Source: Ralstonia condita (GTDB lineage Bacteria; Pseudomonadota; Gammaproteobacteria; Burkholderiales; Burkholderiaceae). Taken from it: DNA of 64,000 nucleotides. The DNA lies in the NCBI RefSeq assembly GCF_958405655.1, contig NZ_CATYWO010000005.1, positions 62,001-126,000 on the forward strand, given 5' to 3'. The position numbers and the translations under genes were made by a program. Shown one piece after another: positions 33,084 to 42,517 of this stretch (positions within the stretch are counted from its first letter, which is position 1; each line of letters starts with the position of its first letter). Below the pieces are notes generated by a model, which was not told where the DNA came from, ran no database searches, and saw nothing but the letters and a program-made list of their open reading frames with translations.

Positions 33084-33686
33084 TCAGCTCGCAGTGTGCA
33101 GCCGCATCATGGCTTTCTCCGCGTTCCCGGCAATCAGCTCTGGCAGAGCGTCCAGGCTCCGGTCGATGGCGCGGTCGATCAGTTCCTGCTCTTCCTTGCG
33201 CGGCGGTTTCAAGACGAAGTTGGCGACATCATGCTGACCGGATGGCGCCGTGCCCGGCGGCAACAGGTTGCGCGGGTGGCCGATGCCCAGCCGCAGCCGC
33301 CAGAACTGTTGCGTGGTCAGGTGTGCGGCAATGTCCTTCAGGCCGTTGTGACCGCCCGAGCCGCCACCGAGTTTGAGCTTGACAGCGCCGGGCGGCAAAT
33401 CCAGTTCGTCGTGCACGACCAGGATTTCATCGGGCATCACCTTGTAGAAGCGGGCCAGCGCCACGGTGGCCAGGCCGGAGCGGTTCATGAAAGTCTGCGG
33501 CTGCAGCAGCCACACCTCGTTGCCCCACAGGCTGGCGCGGGCAGCGTGCCCGTGAAAGCGTGTCTCATTGCGCAGCGTCACGTTACCGACGCGTGCGAGC
33601 TGATCGATGAGCCAGAAGCCGGCGTTGTGCCGCGTCGCTGCATATTCAGCGCCCGGATTGCCGAGCCCGACGATGAGTTTGATCAT
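33084..33686 (-). CDS. pth: Peptidyl-tRNA hydrolase
   Basis: 200 aa from ATG 33686. The N-terminus MIKLIVGLGNPGAEYAATRHNAGFWLID contains the catalytic His (RHNAGF) and Asn residues. LLQPQTFMNRSGLA, VVHDELDLPPGAVKLKLGGGSGGHNGLKDI and RLRLGIGHP complete the family pattern. It recycles peptidyl-tRNA. A long in-frame upstream extension has no coding character. Sits after rplY, with a terminator (33781-33818) between. Confidence 0.97.
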   Translation of the reverse strand: MIKLIVGLGNPGAEYAATRHNAGFWLIDQLARVGNVTLRNETRFHGHAARASLWGNEVWLLQPQTFMNRSGLATVALARFYKVMPDEILVVHDELDLPPGAVKLKLGGGSGGHNGLKDIAAHLTTQQFWRLRLGIGHPRNLLPPGTAPSGQHDVANFVLKPPRKEEQELIDRAIDRSLDALPELIAGNAEKAMMRLHTAS

Positions 33687-33780
33687 GCGATTCGTATCAG
33701 GATGAGGTGCCGGAAGCGCCCCGTGATCGTAGAAGGATAGCTGCTTTCCACTGTGCGGGCGCCGGGACGGCGATGATAGA

Positions 33781-33818
33781 AAAAAAGCCCGGCGAGACCA
33801 GCTCGGCGGGCTTTTTTT
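33781..33818 (-). terminator. Terminator after rplY
   Basis: A-run, GCCCGGCGAG, short loop, CTCGGCGGGC, T-run (8 T), with one G-G mismatch in the stem. Lies 33 bases after the rplY stop on the minus strand. Shape fits bidirectional use, but pth is on the same strand as rplY. Confidence 0.85.
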
Positions 33819-33850
33819 TGCCGTGCCCGAGGGCACGACGATGCGGCAAC

Positions 33851-34477
33851 TTAGGCTGCCGGCTTGTCTTCGCCTGCGGCAGCAGCGCCTTCTTCGGCGG
33901 CAGCGGACTTCTCGCCAGCCGGCACGCTGATGTTGGCAACAGCCGGGTTCTCATCGCCACCGTGGGTGAGGATGGTCACGCCCTTCGGCAGCTTCAGGTC
34001 GGCGATGTGCAGGGTCTGGCCGATTTCCAGGTTGCCCAGGTCCACCTCGATGAACTCCGGCAGGTCGGCCGGCAGGCACGACACTTCAACGTCGTTCAGG
34101 ATGTGGTTCACGATGCCGTGGCCCAGCTTCACGCCAGGAGCGCTTTCCTGGTTCATGAAGTGCAGGGGCACCTTCACGTGGATCTTTTCCTTGGCCGACA
34201 CGCGTTGGAAATCGACGTGCAGAACCAGTTGCTTGAACGGGTGCAGTTGGAAGTCGCGCAGCAGCGCCTTTTCCACCGTGCCGGCCACTTCGATGTCGAG
34301 GATCGACGAATGGAAGGCTTCCTTTTTGAGCGCGTGGTACAGCGCGTTGTGATCGAGTTCGATCAGCTTCGGCTCAGCACCGCCACCGTAAATGATGGCC
34401 GGGGTCTTGCCGGCATTGCGCAGGCGGCGGCTCGCACCAGTGCCCTGAACGCTACGCTCGAAAGCGACTACTTTCAT
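33851..34477 (-). CDS. rplY: 50S ribosomal protein L25/general stress protein Ctc
   Basis: 208 aa, the long Ctc form. The N-terminal L25 domain binds 5S rRNA (FERSVQGTGASRRLRNAGKTPAIIYGG, LRDFQLHPFKQLVLHVDFQRV). A C-terminal TL5-like beta domain follows (ADLPEFIEVDLGNLEIGQTLHIADLKLPKGV), and then an Ala/Glu-rich tail. Typical of beta-proteobacteria. Downstream of prs by 152 bases. Confidence 0.96.
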   Translation of the reverse strand: MKVVAFERSVQGTGASRRLRNAGKTPAIIYGGGAEPKLIELDHNALYHALKKEAFHSSILDIEVAGTVEKALLRDFQLHPFKQLVLHVDFQRVSAKEKIHVKVPLHFMNQESAPGVKLGHGIVNHILNDVEVSCLPADLPEFIEVDLGNLEIGQTLHIADLKLPKGVTILTHGGDENPAVANISVPAGEKSAAAEEGAAAAGEDKPAA

Positions 34478-34629
34478 GATTGCTCCAAACGAAAAAGACG
34501 ACTCGCGACCAAGCCGTCTGGTGAACGGGGCACCATATTGCGCCCCGCAGACATCGCAGAAGTGCCGATTAGTCGACGTTTTCTGCGGTAAAGCCTTGAA
34601 TTATAACAGTAAGCCGCTTGGGTGCCGAA

Positions 34630-35580
34630 TCATTCAGCAAACAGCGACATGATCGAGTCACCGCGCACGATGCGGGTGAAGGTCTCAGCCAACAGGGGGG
34701 CCGTCGACAGTTGACGGATCTTGCCGCACTTGATGGCGTCTTCACGCAGCGGGATGGTGTCGGTCACGACGACTTCGTCCAGCGCCGAATCGGCGATGCG
34801 GGCGGCCGCGCCACCCGACAGCACGGGGTGCGTACAGTACGAGAACACTTGCTTGGCACCGCGCTCCTTGAGCACCTGGGCCGCTTTGCACAGCGTACCG
34901 CCGGTGTCGATCATGTCATCCATGATCACGCAGTTGCGGCCGTCAACTTCACCGATGATGTTCATCACCTCGGCCACGTTGGCCTTCGGACGGCGCTTGT
35001 CGATGATCGCCAGATCCACACCGAGTTGCTTGGCGAGCGCACGTGCGCGCACCACGCCGCCGACATCCGGCGACACCACCAGCAGGTTGTCGTAGTTCTT
35101 CTTACGCAGGTCCTCGAGCAGGATCGGCGACGCATAGATGTTGTCGACCGGGATATCGAAGAAGCCCTGGATCTGGTCGGCGTGGAGGTCCATCGTCAGC
35201 ACGCGCTCGACGCCGGCGACTTCCAGCATGTTGGCCACGACCTTGGCCGAGATGGCTACCCGCGCCGAACGGGGGCGGCGGTCCTGGCGGGCATAGCCGA
35301 AGTAAGGGATGGCAGCCGTGATGCGACGGGCGGATGCGCGCTTGAGCGCATCGACCATGACCATCAGTTCCATCAGGTTGTCGTTGGTCGGGGCGCAGGT
35401 GGATTGCAGGATGAACACGTGCTTGCCGCGCACATTTTCCTGGATCTCGACCTGGACTTCTCCATCGGAGAATCGGCCGACGAGGGCCTTGCCCAGCGGA
35501 ATGCCTAAGTGCTTGACGACAGCTTCTGCGAGTTTCGGGTTGGCGTTGCCGGTAAAAACCATCAAGCCTTCGCTGCTCAT
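34630..35580 (-). CDS. prs: Ribose-phosphate pyrophosphokinase
   Basis: 316 aa, standard length. Makes PRPP from ribose-5-phosphate and ATP for nucleotide, His and Trp synthesis. Family markers: MVFTGNANPKLAEAVVKHLG, RFSDGEVQVEIQENVRGKHVFI, PYFGYARQDRR (catalytic loop region), DLHADQIQGFFDIPVDNIYA (metal-binding DLHA) and VIMDDMIDTGGTLCKAA (PRPP-binding loop DDxxDTGGT). Confidence 0.98.
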   Translation of the reverse strand: MSSEGLMVFTGNANPKLAEAVVKHLGIPLGKALVGRFSDGEVQVEIQENVRGKHVFILQSTCAPTNDNLMELMVMVDALKRASARRITAAIPYFGYARQDRRPRSARVAISAKVVANMLEVAGVERVLTMDLHADQIQGFFDIPVDNIYASPILLEDLRKKNYDNLLVVSPDVGGVVRARALAKQLGVDLAIIDKRRPKANVAEVMNIIGEVDGRNCVIMDDMIDTGGTLCKAAQVLKERGAKQVFSYCTHPVLSGGAAARIADSALDEVVVTDTIPLREDAIKCGKIRQLSTAPLLAETFTRIVRGDSIMSLFAE

Positions 35581-35660
35581 CGGGGCACCTGTTTTGACTT
35601 CAGACGCGCCGGCCGGCTAAGGCGCCAACCGGGCTATTGCTGGGAACATGAGGAAGAAAA

Positions 35661-35737
35661 TGGCAGGGGCGGAAGGATTCGAACCTACGCATGCCGGAAT
35701 CAAAATCCGGTGCCTTAACCAGCTTGGCGACGCCCCT
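35661..35737 (-). tRNA. tRNA-Gln (anticodon TTG)
   Basis: 77 bases including an encoded CCA. Acceptor AGGGGCG pairs with CGCCCCT. The anticodon arm CCGGA-TTTTGAT-TCCGG gives anticodon TTG, reading CAA/CAG. The T arm contains GGTTCGAATCC. Located between ispE and prs, a usual position in beta-proteobacteria. Confidence 0.97.
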
Positions 35738-35787
35738 ACACAACCTATCGGTTACCGCCTCCATTGCAGAAGCGATAACTGCAAACC

Positions 35788-36657
35788 TTACACAGCAAAT
35801 CTTGCGAGCGGGTGATGCGCCAGACCTGCCGCACACCGACCTTCCCATTCGGAAGGCATCTGATCCGCCACCGCTTGCGCATGCTCAACGTTGTCGAACG
35901 GAGCAAACACGCAGGCACCGGATCCGGTCATTCTTGCCAAAGGACTGGATTGACGCAGCCAGGCAAGTGCTCGGGCGATTTCGCCGTATTTCCTTTCCGC
36001 CACCGCTTGCAGGTCGTTGCGACCGTAAGCGAAAACAATTTGTTGGTCAGGAAAGTCCGTAATTATGGTGAGCGGCGTATCGCGTGTCAACCCTTCATCC
36101 GAAAAAATTGCAGGGGTGGGCACATGCACGCGCGGGTTGATGACGACGAATGTGGCAGGCGGCAGCGTGACAGGGGTCAGCGCTTCGCCGATGCCCTCCG
36201 CGAAGGCGTTCTGGCCGAAGACAAAGAACGGCACATCGGCGCCGAGCTTCAACCCGAGTGCCATCAGTTGCGTGCGCGGCAGGTCGAGTCCCCACAGGCG
36301 GTTGAGCGCGAGCAGGGTGGTGGCCGCGTCGGACGAGCCGCCACCGATGCCACCGCCCATCGGGAGGCGCTTGTCGATGGCGATGTCGACGCCGTAGGTG
36401 CAGCCCGTCTCGGCCTGCAGCAGGCGCGCGGCGCGAATCACGAGATCGTCTTCGGCCGGTACGCCGGCAATGTCGGTGGTGCGCACGAGGCGGCCGTCCG
36501 TGCGGCGCCCGAAATGCAGGGTGTCGCACCAGTCGATCAACTGGAAGACCGTCTGCAAGAGGTGGTAACCGTCAGCCCGGCGGCCAACGACGTGAAGGAA
36601 CAGGTTGAGCTTGGCAGGCGCGGGGCAGTCGCGCAGCTCGACAGGCGTGGAAGACAT
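35788..36657 (-). CDS. ispE: 4-diphosphocytidyl-2-C-methyl-D-erythritol kinase
   Basis: 289 aa from ATG 36657. GHMP kinase of the MEP isoprenoid pathway. LRDCPAPAKLNLFLHVVGRRADGYHLLQTVF is the IspE start with the substrate Lys and His, and LPMGGGIGGGSSDAATTLLALNRLW is the ATP-binding glycine loop. A C-terminal ARMTGSGACVFAPF completes the fold. Follows lolB by 19 bases, the usual lolB-ispE order. Confidence 0.97.
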   Translation of the reverse strand: MSSTPVELRDCPAPAKLNLFLHVVGRRADGYHLLQTVFQLIDWCDTLHFGRRTDGRLVRTTDIAGVPAEDDLVIRAARLLQAETGCTYGVDIAIDKRLPMGGGIGGGSSDAATTLLALNRLWGLDLPRTQLMALGLKLGADVPFFVFGQNAFAEGIGEALTPVTLPPATFVVINPRVHVPTPAIFSDEGLTRDTPLTIITDFPDQQIVFAYGRNDLQAVAERKYGEIARALAWLRQSSPLARMTGSGACVFAPFDNVEHAQAVADQMPSEWEGRCAAGLAHHPLARFAV

Positions 36658-36676
36658 GGCGGCAGTGATGACGGTG

Positions 36677-37288
36677 TCAGGGGTCCAGCACGAGCCGCAC
36701 CGAGAGCGGGCCTTGGCTGCCCTGGGGGCGGTCGAGATCGAGCCGGCGGATGTGCGCGTCGGTGGAGGCATCATCTGTCCAGGCGACGTAGTGCACCGTC
36801 CAGCCATTCTGCTCGATGGTCTCGGGGCGCGATTGCGCGTCGCGTTCCACTCGGGCCGGAGTGCCGGGGGCAGGACGGGCACGCAGCCAGTCCCGCAAAC
36901 CGGACACCGGCAGCGAGAAGCCCAGCGCGTCCTGCATGAGGGCGTCGACTTCGGGAGCGCGTTGCGGGGCCCGGTTCGGCAATTCGAGCGTGGCGCCTTG
37001 CTGGCTCTGGCTGACCACGGCCATCGTCTGGCCAAGCGGTGACATCAGTTCCAGCTGCACGTCGGTGCCCCGCTCGCGCCAAAGGAAGCTGCCCACCACG
37101 CTCTGCTCGGCATTGCCCTGCATGTAGCGGGCCGAGAAGCGCCCCTGGTAGCGAGTGATGGCGGTGTCGCCATCCTGCGCGCCGGCAAACAGATCATTGG
37201 CCGGCCGCACGGTCGCGCACCCGGCAAACACCGCGCAACTTGCACCCAGCACCGCCGCGCGCAAGGCACGGGAAACCCACTGCGTCAT
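36677..37288 (-). CDS. lolB: Outer-membrane lipoprotein LolB
   Basis: 203 aa with a lipobox signal peptide (GASCAVFAGC). LolB receives lipoproteins from LolA and inserts them into the outer membrane. RYQGRFSARYMQGNAEQSVVGSFLWRERGTDVQLELMSPLGQTMAVV is the characteristic start of the half-barrel. Its start overlaps the TPR gene stop by one base (TGATG-type). Confidence 0.9.
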   Translation of the reverse strand: MTQWVSRALRAAVLGASCAVFAGCATVRPANDLFAGAQDGDTAITRYQGRFSARYMQGNAEQSVVGSFLWRERGTDVQLELMSPLGQTMAVVSQSQQGATLELPNRAPQRAPEVDALMQDALGFSLPVSGLRDWLRARPAPGTPARVERDAQSRPETIEQNGWTVHYVAWTDDASTDAHIRRLDLDRPQGSQGPLSVRLVLDP

Positions 37289-39231
37289 CAGTTCGCGCTC
37301 ACGGGGGCATTGGGGAGCGGTTGGCCGAAACGCTGCAGCGTTGCACGAAGCGTGGCGTCATTGACATCGAGCTTGGCCGCCTCCGTCCAGATCTTGCGCG
37401 CATCGTCCTGCTTGCCTGCCTGCCACAGCACTTCGCCCAGGTGCGCGCCGATCTCGGCCTGCGGGGCGGCCGCCCATGCCTTGCGGAGGATGTCCGTGGC
37501 CGCAGGCAGGTCGCCGCGTCGGTATTTGACCCAGCCCAGGCTGTCGGCGATGTAAGGGTCTTCCGGCGCCAGCGAGACAGCCTTCTCCAGCAGCTCCTGC
37601 GCCTCCTGGAGGCGGACGTTACGATCGGCCAGCGAGTACCCAAGTGCGTTGTAGCCGATGGCCTGTCCCGGGCGCAGGTCGATTACCTTGCGCAACAGCG
37701 TTTCCATGTTGTCGTAGTGGCCATCGTGCTCCTCTAGCATGGCCAACTGGTACGTATATTCAACGTTGTCCGGGTCGTTCTGCAGCAGTTCGTTGACCCG
37801 GGCGCGGGCGCGGCCATAGGCTTTGGCGTCCATCAGCATGCCGATCTCGGCCTGGCGGATGCCATCCATCAGGGCCTGGCGGCGCGGACCGTCGGGAATG
37901 TCTTCTGCGTCCGCGACGAGCTCGTCGAAGGTCTGTTGTGCCTCGTCGATGCGGCGCAGCTTGCCGAGCAACTGACCGCGCTTGATGCCGGCCGCCAGCG
38001 CGGTCTGGCCGTCGGCTTCGCCGTTGGCTGATCCGGTGATCTTGTCCACCCAGGCCAGCGCGCCGGCGTAATCACGTTTCTCTTCGGCCAGCTGTGCGAG
38101 ACCCTGATAGCCAGGTTCCGGGCTCAATGAAGGGGACTTGGCCGTGGCCGCGACGTACTCCTTCAGATAGCGCTCAGCCGTGTCGTACTGATGCTGCTGC
38201 AGGTTCAGCAGGCCCAGCGCGAGCGTGATCCGCGCGTCGTTGGGTGCAATCTTCTTGAGTGCTTCGAATTCGGCGCGGGCCTTGTCCTGCTGATTGCGCA
38301 CGAGGTACAGGCGCGCAAGCGCAAGGTGGCCGTCGAGGGAGGCCGGCGCCGCTTTCAGGAACGTACGCAGGCCCGCAATGGCGGCGTCAGGATCGTTGTC
38401 CGCGCGCAGTTCGGCCGCAAGAACGGCCGCATCTTCGTAGCCGGGGCGCAATTTGAGCGCCGTGTCCAATTCGGCCAGCGCACCCGGCGCGTCCTTGGCT
38501 GCCACCTTGGCTCGGGCCAGCGCCAAGTGTGTCTCGGGACGCTGCATGTCATGGGCGGCGAGATGCTGCAGCGCCGTCACGGCACCGGCAGGGTCTGTAC
38601 TCTTGGACATCTGCTGCTGCAACTGGAGCAGGGCATCCGCACGCTGCCCCGGCGAAACCTTGTTCAACTGCGCCTGCAGCATGGGCTCGACTTCAGACCA
38701 CTTGCCAGTCGCCACCAGCAGGAGCTGCTGCACCTGGCGCGCAGGCATGGATGTCGGTGACAGTTCGACCCACGTCCGCGCGGCGGTCAATGCTTGCGTG
38801 GGGGAGCGGGTCAGGAAGGCGATTTCAGTGGCGCGCTGGGCGAATCGGGGGTCCCGCGTGTCCTGTGCGAGGTCGAGGTACGTGCGATAGGCTGGCTCGA
38901 CCAGGCCGCGCTGCAGCGAGATTTCCGATGCGAGTACGCGGTACATGATGTCTGCCGTGAGTGCGACCGCCGGCAAGTCGGTGCGCTCGGTATTCAAAAG
39001 GCTTCGTTGCGGGCGCGAGCGCTCGAGCTGCACGGCCGCACGGGTGCCGGTGCCGCCCTCCTGCCCGACCTGGGCAAACTGCCCTCCCGCCGGGGCGCTG
39101 GCCGACGTTGCCGCCCACACAGGCAAGCCTGCAAGTCCTCCTGCGACCAGCGAGGCGAGCAGGATTGCTCGGCTACGCGGGAATCGCCGCGGGCGTTGCG
39201 TCGCAGGCGAATGGGAGTGGGCGTGGGGCAT
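37288..39231 (-). CDS. Exported tetratricopeptide repeat protein
   Basis: 647 aa. After a hydrophobic N-terminal signal (AILLASLVAGGLAGLPVWAATS), about ten TPR-like helix pairs run to the C-terminus; the clearest are LDGHLALARLYLVRNQQDKARAEFEALKKIAPND and AIGYNALGYSLADRNVRLQEAQELLEKAVSLAPEDPYIADSLGWVKYRRGD. It precedes lolB-ispE in beta-proteobacteria, but the binding partner is unknown. Likely periplasmic or outer-membrane associated. Confidence 0.9.
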   Translation of the reverse strand: MPHAHSHSPATQRPRRFPRSRAILLASLVAGGLAGLPVWAATSASAPAGGQFAQVGQEGGTGTRAAVQLERSRPQRSLLNTERTDLPAVALTADIMYRVLASEISLQRGLVEPAYRTYLDLAQDTRDPRFAQRATEIAFLTRSPTQALTAARTWVELSPTSMPARQVQQLLLVATGKWSEVEPMLQAQLNKVSPGQRADALLQLQQQMSKSTDPAGAVTALQHLAAHDMQRPETHLALARAKVAAKDAPGALAELDTALKLRPGYEDAAVLAAELRADNDPDAAIAGLRTFLKAAPASLDGHLALARLYLVRNQQDKARAEFEALKKIAPNDARITLALGLLNLQQHQYDTAERYLKEYVAATAKSPSLSPEPGYQGLAQLAEEKRDYAGALAWVDKITGSANGEADGQTALAAGIKRGQLLGKLRRIDEAQQTFDELVADAEDIPDGPRRQALMDGIRQAEIGMLMDAKAYGRARARVNELLQNDPDNVEYTYQLAMLEEHDGHYDNMETLLRKVIDLRPGQAIGYNALGYSLADRNVRLQEAQELLEKAVSLAPEDPYIADSLGWVKYRRGDLPAATDILRKAWAAAPQAEIGAHLGEVLWQAGKQDDARKIWTEAAKLDVNDATLRATLQRFGQPLPNAPVSAN

Positions 39232-39332
39232 GGCTAAGAAGCTCCGGTAAGCGTTCGGGGAATTGTAGCCTGACCGCTACAATCGTCCGCATCTGTCAAA
39301 AAGATTGGAGCGTCACATGCGACGGAGGTTCG

Positions 39333-40196
39333 ATGCCTGAACTGCCGGAGGTGGAAGTCACCCGTCTGGGTCTGTTACCGCATATCACGGGGCGACGTAT
39401 CGTGCGCGCGGTGGTGCGCCACCACGGCCTGCGCTGGCCGGTCGACCCCGCATTGCCAGCGCTGCTCAAAGGTCTGACCGTCACGCGCCTGCTGCGCCGG
39501 GGCAAATATCTGCTCATCGAATGCATGCCGGATGATGGTGCGGCTGGGGGTAGCGGCGGCTGGCTGCTGATCCACCTGGGCATGACCGGGACGCTGCGCG
39601 TGCTGGAAGCCCCCAGACCTGCGGAGCCGCACGATCATATCGACATTGAACTGGCGGCTGCCACCGGCGCGCCGGTCACGCTGCGGTATCGCGATCCGCG
39701 CAGGTTCGGTGCGGTGCTGTGGCATCCGGGCGACGAGGCCGGCTTGGCCGAGCACCCGCTGCTGCGCAACCTCGGCATCGAGCCGTTCGACCCCCGCTTC
39801 GACGGCGACTGGATGTACAGCCGCACGCGCGGGCGCCGCGTTGCCATCAAGCCCGCGCTGCTGGCCGGTGACATTGTCGTGGGCGTGGGCAACATTTACT
39901 GCTCGGAAAGCCTGTTCCGCGCCGGTATACGGCCCACCACAGCTGCCGGCCGCGTCAGCCGGCCCCGCTATGCGGCGCTGGCCAATGCCATTCGCGCCAC
40001 GCTGGCCGACGCCATCGCGCGCGGGGGCAGCACGCTACGCGATTTTGTCAGTTCGGATGGGAAGAGCGGCTATTTCCAGCTCGAAGCCTTTGTATACGAC
40101 CGGGCAGGCCTGCCATGCCGCGTGTGCGGCACCCCGATCCGCCAGATCGTCCAGGGTCAGCGCTCGACTTTCTACTGCCCGACCTGCCAGCGCTGA
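39333..40196 (+). CDS. mutM: Formamidopyrimidine-DNA glycosylase
   Basis: 287 aa from ATG 39333. The start MPELPEVEVTRLGL supplies the catalytic N-terminal Pro and Glu. GKYLLIE, KPALLAGDIVVGVGNIYCSESLFRAGI (helix-two-turn-helix) and a C-terminal zinc finger CRVCGTPIRQIVQGQRSTFYCPTCQR follow. Removes 8-oxoguanine and nicks DNA. Its functional partner mutY is in the same neighbourhood. Divergent from the TPR gene. Confidence 0.97.
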   Translation: MPELPEVEVTRLGLLPHITGRRIVRAVVRHHGLRWPVDPALPALLKGLTVTRLLRRGKYLLIECMPDDGAAGGSGGWLLIHLGMTGTLRVLEAPRPAEPHDHIDIELAAATGAPVTLRYRDPRRFGAVLWHPGDEAGLAEHPLLRNLGIEPFDPRFDGDWMYSRTRGRRVAIKPALLAGDIVVGVGNIYCSESLFRAGIRPTTAAGRVSRPRYAALANAIRATLADAIARGGSTLRDFVSSDGKSGYFQLEAFVYDRAGLPCRVCGTPIRQIVQGQRSTFYCPTCQR

Positions 40197-40470
40197 GGCG
40201 TGCGGCGCGGCACCCGCAGGCGACTGCTGGAGCGATTTGCCCGCCAATTCGCAATCTTTTCGAAGTGGGGTGTCCGGCTGCCGATGGCATCCCGCAACAC
40301 TTGCTCGGCCGGCCCCCGCAAGTCGGTGGAAAGTTCCACCGGTTCTGGGCCGTTCCCTGTATCGTTTCACCTAAATTTGTGCATTTCTGTGCCGTTATGG
40401 GGCATAAGCCATCGGCCTTGGCGATGCCGGGAAAGCGCGTTTTCGGGGCGCGCGAAAAAAATCTAGAACG

Positions 40471-42414
40471 ATGAACAACACACTGAGCACACAGTTCGAG
40501 CAGTACAGCGCCTGGCGCGCTTCGGTACTGCAGTCGGTGGGGGATTTCCAGGACTGGCTGCAAGCGCAGGAGCTGTACGACGCGCAAGCGGACATGCGCG
40601 CCCAGCGCATCCGTGGCGTGCTGCGCAGCGACAAGCTCAAGGTCGCCTTCATCGCCGAGTTTTCCCGCGGCAAGAGCGAGTTGATCAATGCGATCTTCTT
40701 TGCAGACTTTGGCCGCCGCATCCTGCCGTCGTCGGCGGGCCGGACCACGATGTGTCCGACCGAGCTGATGTATGACGAAAGCTATCCGCCGTCGATCCGT
40801 CTGCTGCCGATCGAGACGCGCCTGCATGATGCGTCGACGGCCGATTTTCGCGATGCGGGCAGCCACTGGCTGTCGGTGCCGCTCGATCCGTCTTCGCCCG
40901 AGGGGATGCTCGAAGCGTTCCGCCACGTGGTGGAAACCGTGCGCGTGCCCAAGGAAGAAGCCGAGCAGTTGGGCCTCTATAACGACGCCGATCCGGACGC
41001 CGCGTTTTCGGTGGATGCCGCGGGCACGGTCGAAGTGTCGAAGTGGCGCCACGCGATCATCAACTTCCCGCACCCGATGCTCAAGCAGGGGCTGGTGATC
41101 CTGGATACGCCGGGTCTGAACGCGATTGGTACGGAACCGGAGCTGACGCTGCGCCTGATTCCCGATGCGCACGTCGTCGTGTTTGTGCTGGCGGCCGACG
41201 CGGGCGTGACCAAGAGCGATCTCGAACTGTGGCGCTCGCACGTGGGCGGGGGGCAGCGCAAGGGCTGCATCGCCGTGCTCAACAAGGTCGACGGTCTGTG
41301 GGACCCGCTCAAGACCGAGCGCGAAATCGAGAACGAAGTCAGCCGACAGATCATGACCACCGCGCAGGTGCTCGATATCGACGTCGAGCGCGTGTACCCG
41401 GTATCAGCCCAGAAGGGGCTGCTGGCCAAGGTCAGCCATGACCATGAACTGCTGGTCAAGAGCCGGTTGCCGGAGCTGGAGTCGGTGCTGTCGGATCAAC
41501 TGATTCCGCAGCGACGCGAGATCGTGACCGAGCAGGTTCAGTTGGCGGTCAAGGACATGGCAGCAGGCGCGCAGCAGCTGCTGCAGATGCGCCGTCGCGA
41601 CATCGTCGAGCAGTTGTTCGAACTGCGCGGCCTGCGCGGCAAGAACCACACGATGGTCAAGCACATGCTGATGCGCGTGCAGGGCGAGAAGGAAGAGTTC
41701 GAGCAGAGCATCGCCAAGTTCCAGGCGCTGCGCACGGTGTTCGGCCGCCACAGCGCGGAGATCATCAAGAGCGTGCAGCTCAAGCAGATCCGCTCGACGA
41801 TGCGCGAGGCGCGCGAGAAGATGAAGGAGCGCGTGTTTTCGCGCGGCCTGCGTGACGACATGGACAAGCTGTTCGCGCATCTGACGGGCCTGGTGCGCGA
41901 CGCCGCAAACCGGATCGACCAACTGCACCAGATGGTCGACGGCATGTACAAGAAGTTCAATGCCGAGCACGGCTTCACGCTGTCGCCGCCGCTGCGCTTT
42001 TTGGGTACGCGCTACGATGCCGATCTGAAAGAAACGCTGATGCTTGCGCACAACCACTTCGGCGCATTCAGCTTCTTGACGCGCCCGAAGCCGCAGCTTG
42101 TGCACGGCGCGTTCTCGACGGTGGCCAGCCGCGTGCTGGATACCTTCCAGGACATGAACCGCGACATCGAGATCTGGCTGAAGTCGGTCATGACGCCGCT
42201 CGAAGCGCAGGTGCGCGATCACCAGAAGCAACTGCGCAAGCGCGTGGATTCGATCGAGCGCATCCACGAGGCGACCGACACGCTGGAGGCGCGCATTGCC
42301 GAGCTTGAGGCGTTGCTCAATACGCTCGATGAGCGCAGCGGCACGATCGCCCAATATACCGATCGCATCCTCGCAGCCGGCACGATCCTGGAAGCCCAGT
42401 CGGCTGCGGCCTGA
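40471..42414 (+). CDS. Bacterial dynamin-like GTPase
   Basis: 647 aa. G1 is AFIAEFSRGKSELINAIF, in which the usual first Gly of GxxxxGKS is Ala. G2 Thr lies in SSAGRTTMCPTELMY, G3 is VILDTPGLNAIG and G4 is VLNKVDGLWDP. A long helical part follows (LFELRGLRGKNHTMVKHMLMRVQGEKEEFEQS) and the C-terminus is coiled coil (VDSIERIHEATDTLEARIAELEALLNTLDE). Likely membrane-associated, role unknown. The 274-base gap before it holds a perfect 8-bp hairpin at 40324-40341 and nothing else recognisable. Confidence 0.85.
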   Translation: MNNTLSTQFEQYSAWRASVLQSVGDFQDWLQAQELYDAQADMRAQRIRGVLRSDKLKVAFIAEFSRGKSELINAIFFADFGRRILPSSAGRTTMCPTELMYDESYPPSIRLLPIETRLHDASTADFRDAGSHWLSVPLDPSSPEGMLEAFRHVVETVRVPKEEAEQLGLYNDADPDAAFSVDAAGTVEVSKWRHAIINFPHPMLKQGLVILDTPGLNAIGTEPELTLRLIPDAHVVVFVLAADAGVTKSDLELWRSHVGGGQRKGCIAVLNKVDGLWDPLKTEREIENEVSRQIMTTAQVLDIDVERVYPVSAQKGLLAKVSHDHELLVKSRLPELESVLSDQLIPQRREIVTEQVQLAVKDMAAGAQQLLQMRRRDIVEQLFELRGLRGKNHTMVKHMLMRVQGEKEEFEQSIAKFQALRTVFGRHSAEIIKSVQLKQIRSTMREAREKMKERVFSRGLRDDMDKLFAHLTGLVRDAANRIDQLHQMVDGMYKKFNAEHGFTLSPPLRFLGTRYDADLKETLMLAHNHFGAFSFLTRPKPQLVHGAFSTVASRVLDTFQDMNRDIEIWLKSVMTPLEAQVRDHQKQLRKRVDSIERIHEATDTLEARIAELEALLNTLDERSGTIAQYTDRILAAGTILEAQSAAA

Positions 42415-42435
42415 GGCGCGTCACTGCCCACGGAG

Positions 42436-42458
42436 AAGGCGCCTGCGGGCGCCTTTTT
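42436..42458 (+). terminator. Terminator after the dynamin-like gene
   Basis: 8-bp stem AAGGCGCC / GGCGCCTT with loop TGCG, followed by TTTTTCG-type T-rich sequence. Confidence 0.8.
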
Positions 42459-42517
42459 CGTTCTGGTAGGATCGCCGCCAGCGGGCTTCTCCCGTGCATC
42501 GTTCCTTTCCCACACGC

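Noticed and set aside
40324..40341. Terminator upstream of the dynamin-like gene
   Set aside because: The 8-bp stem with a 2-base loop has no T-run; mutM does not obviously need it. Noted only as a hairpin.
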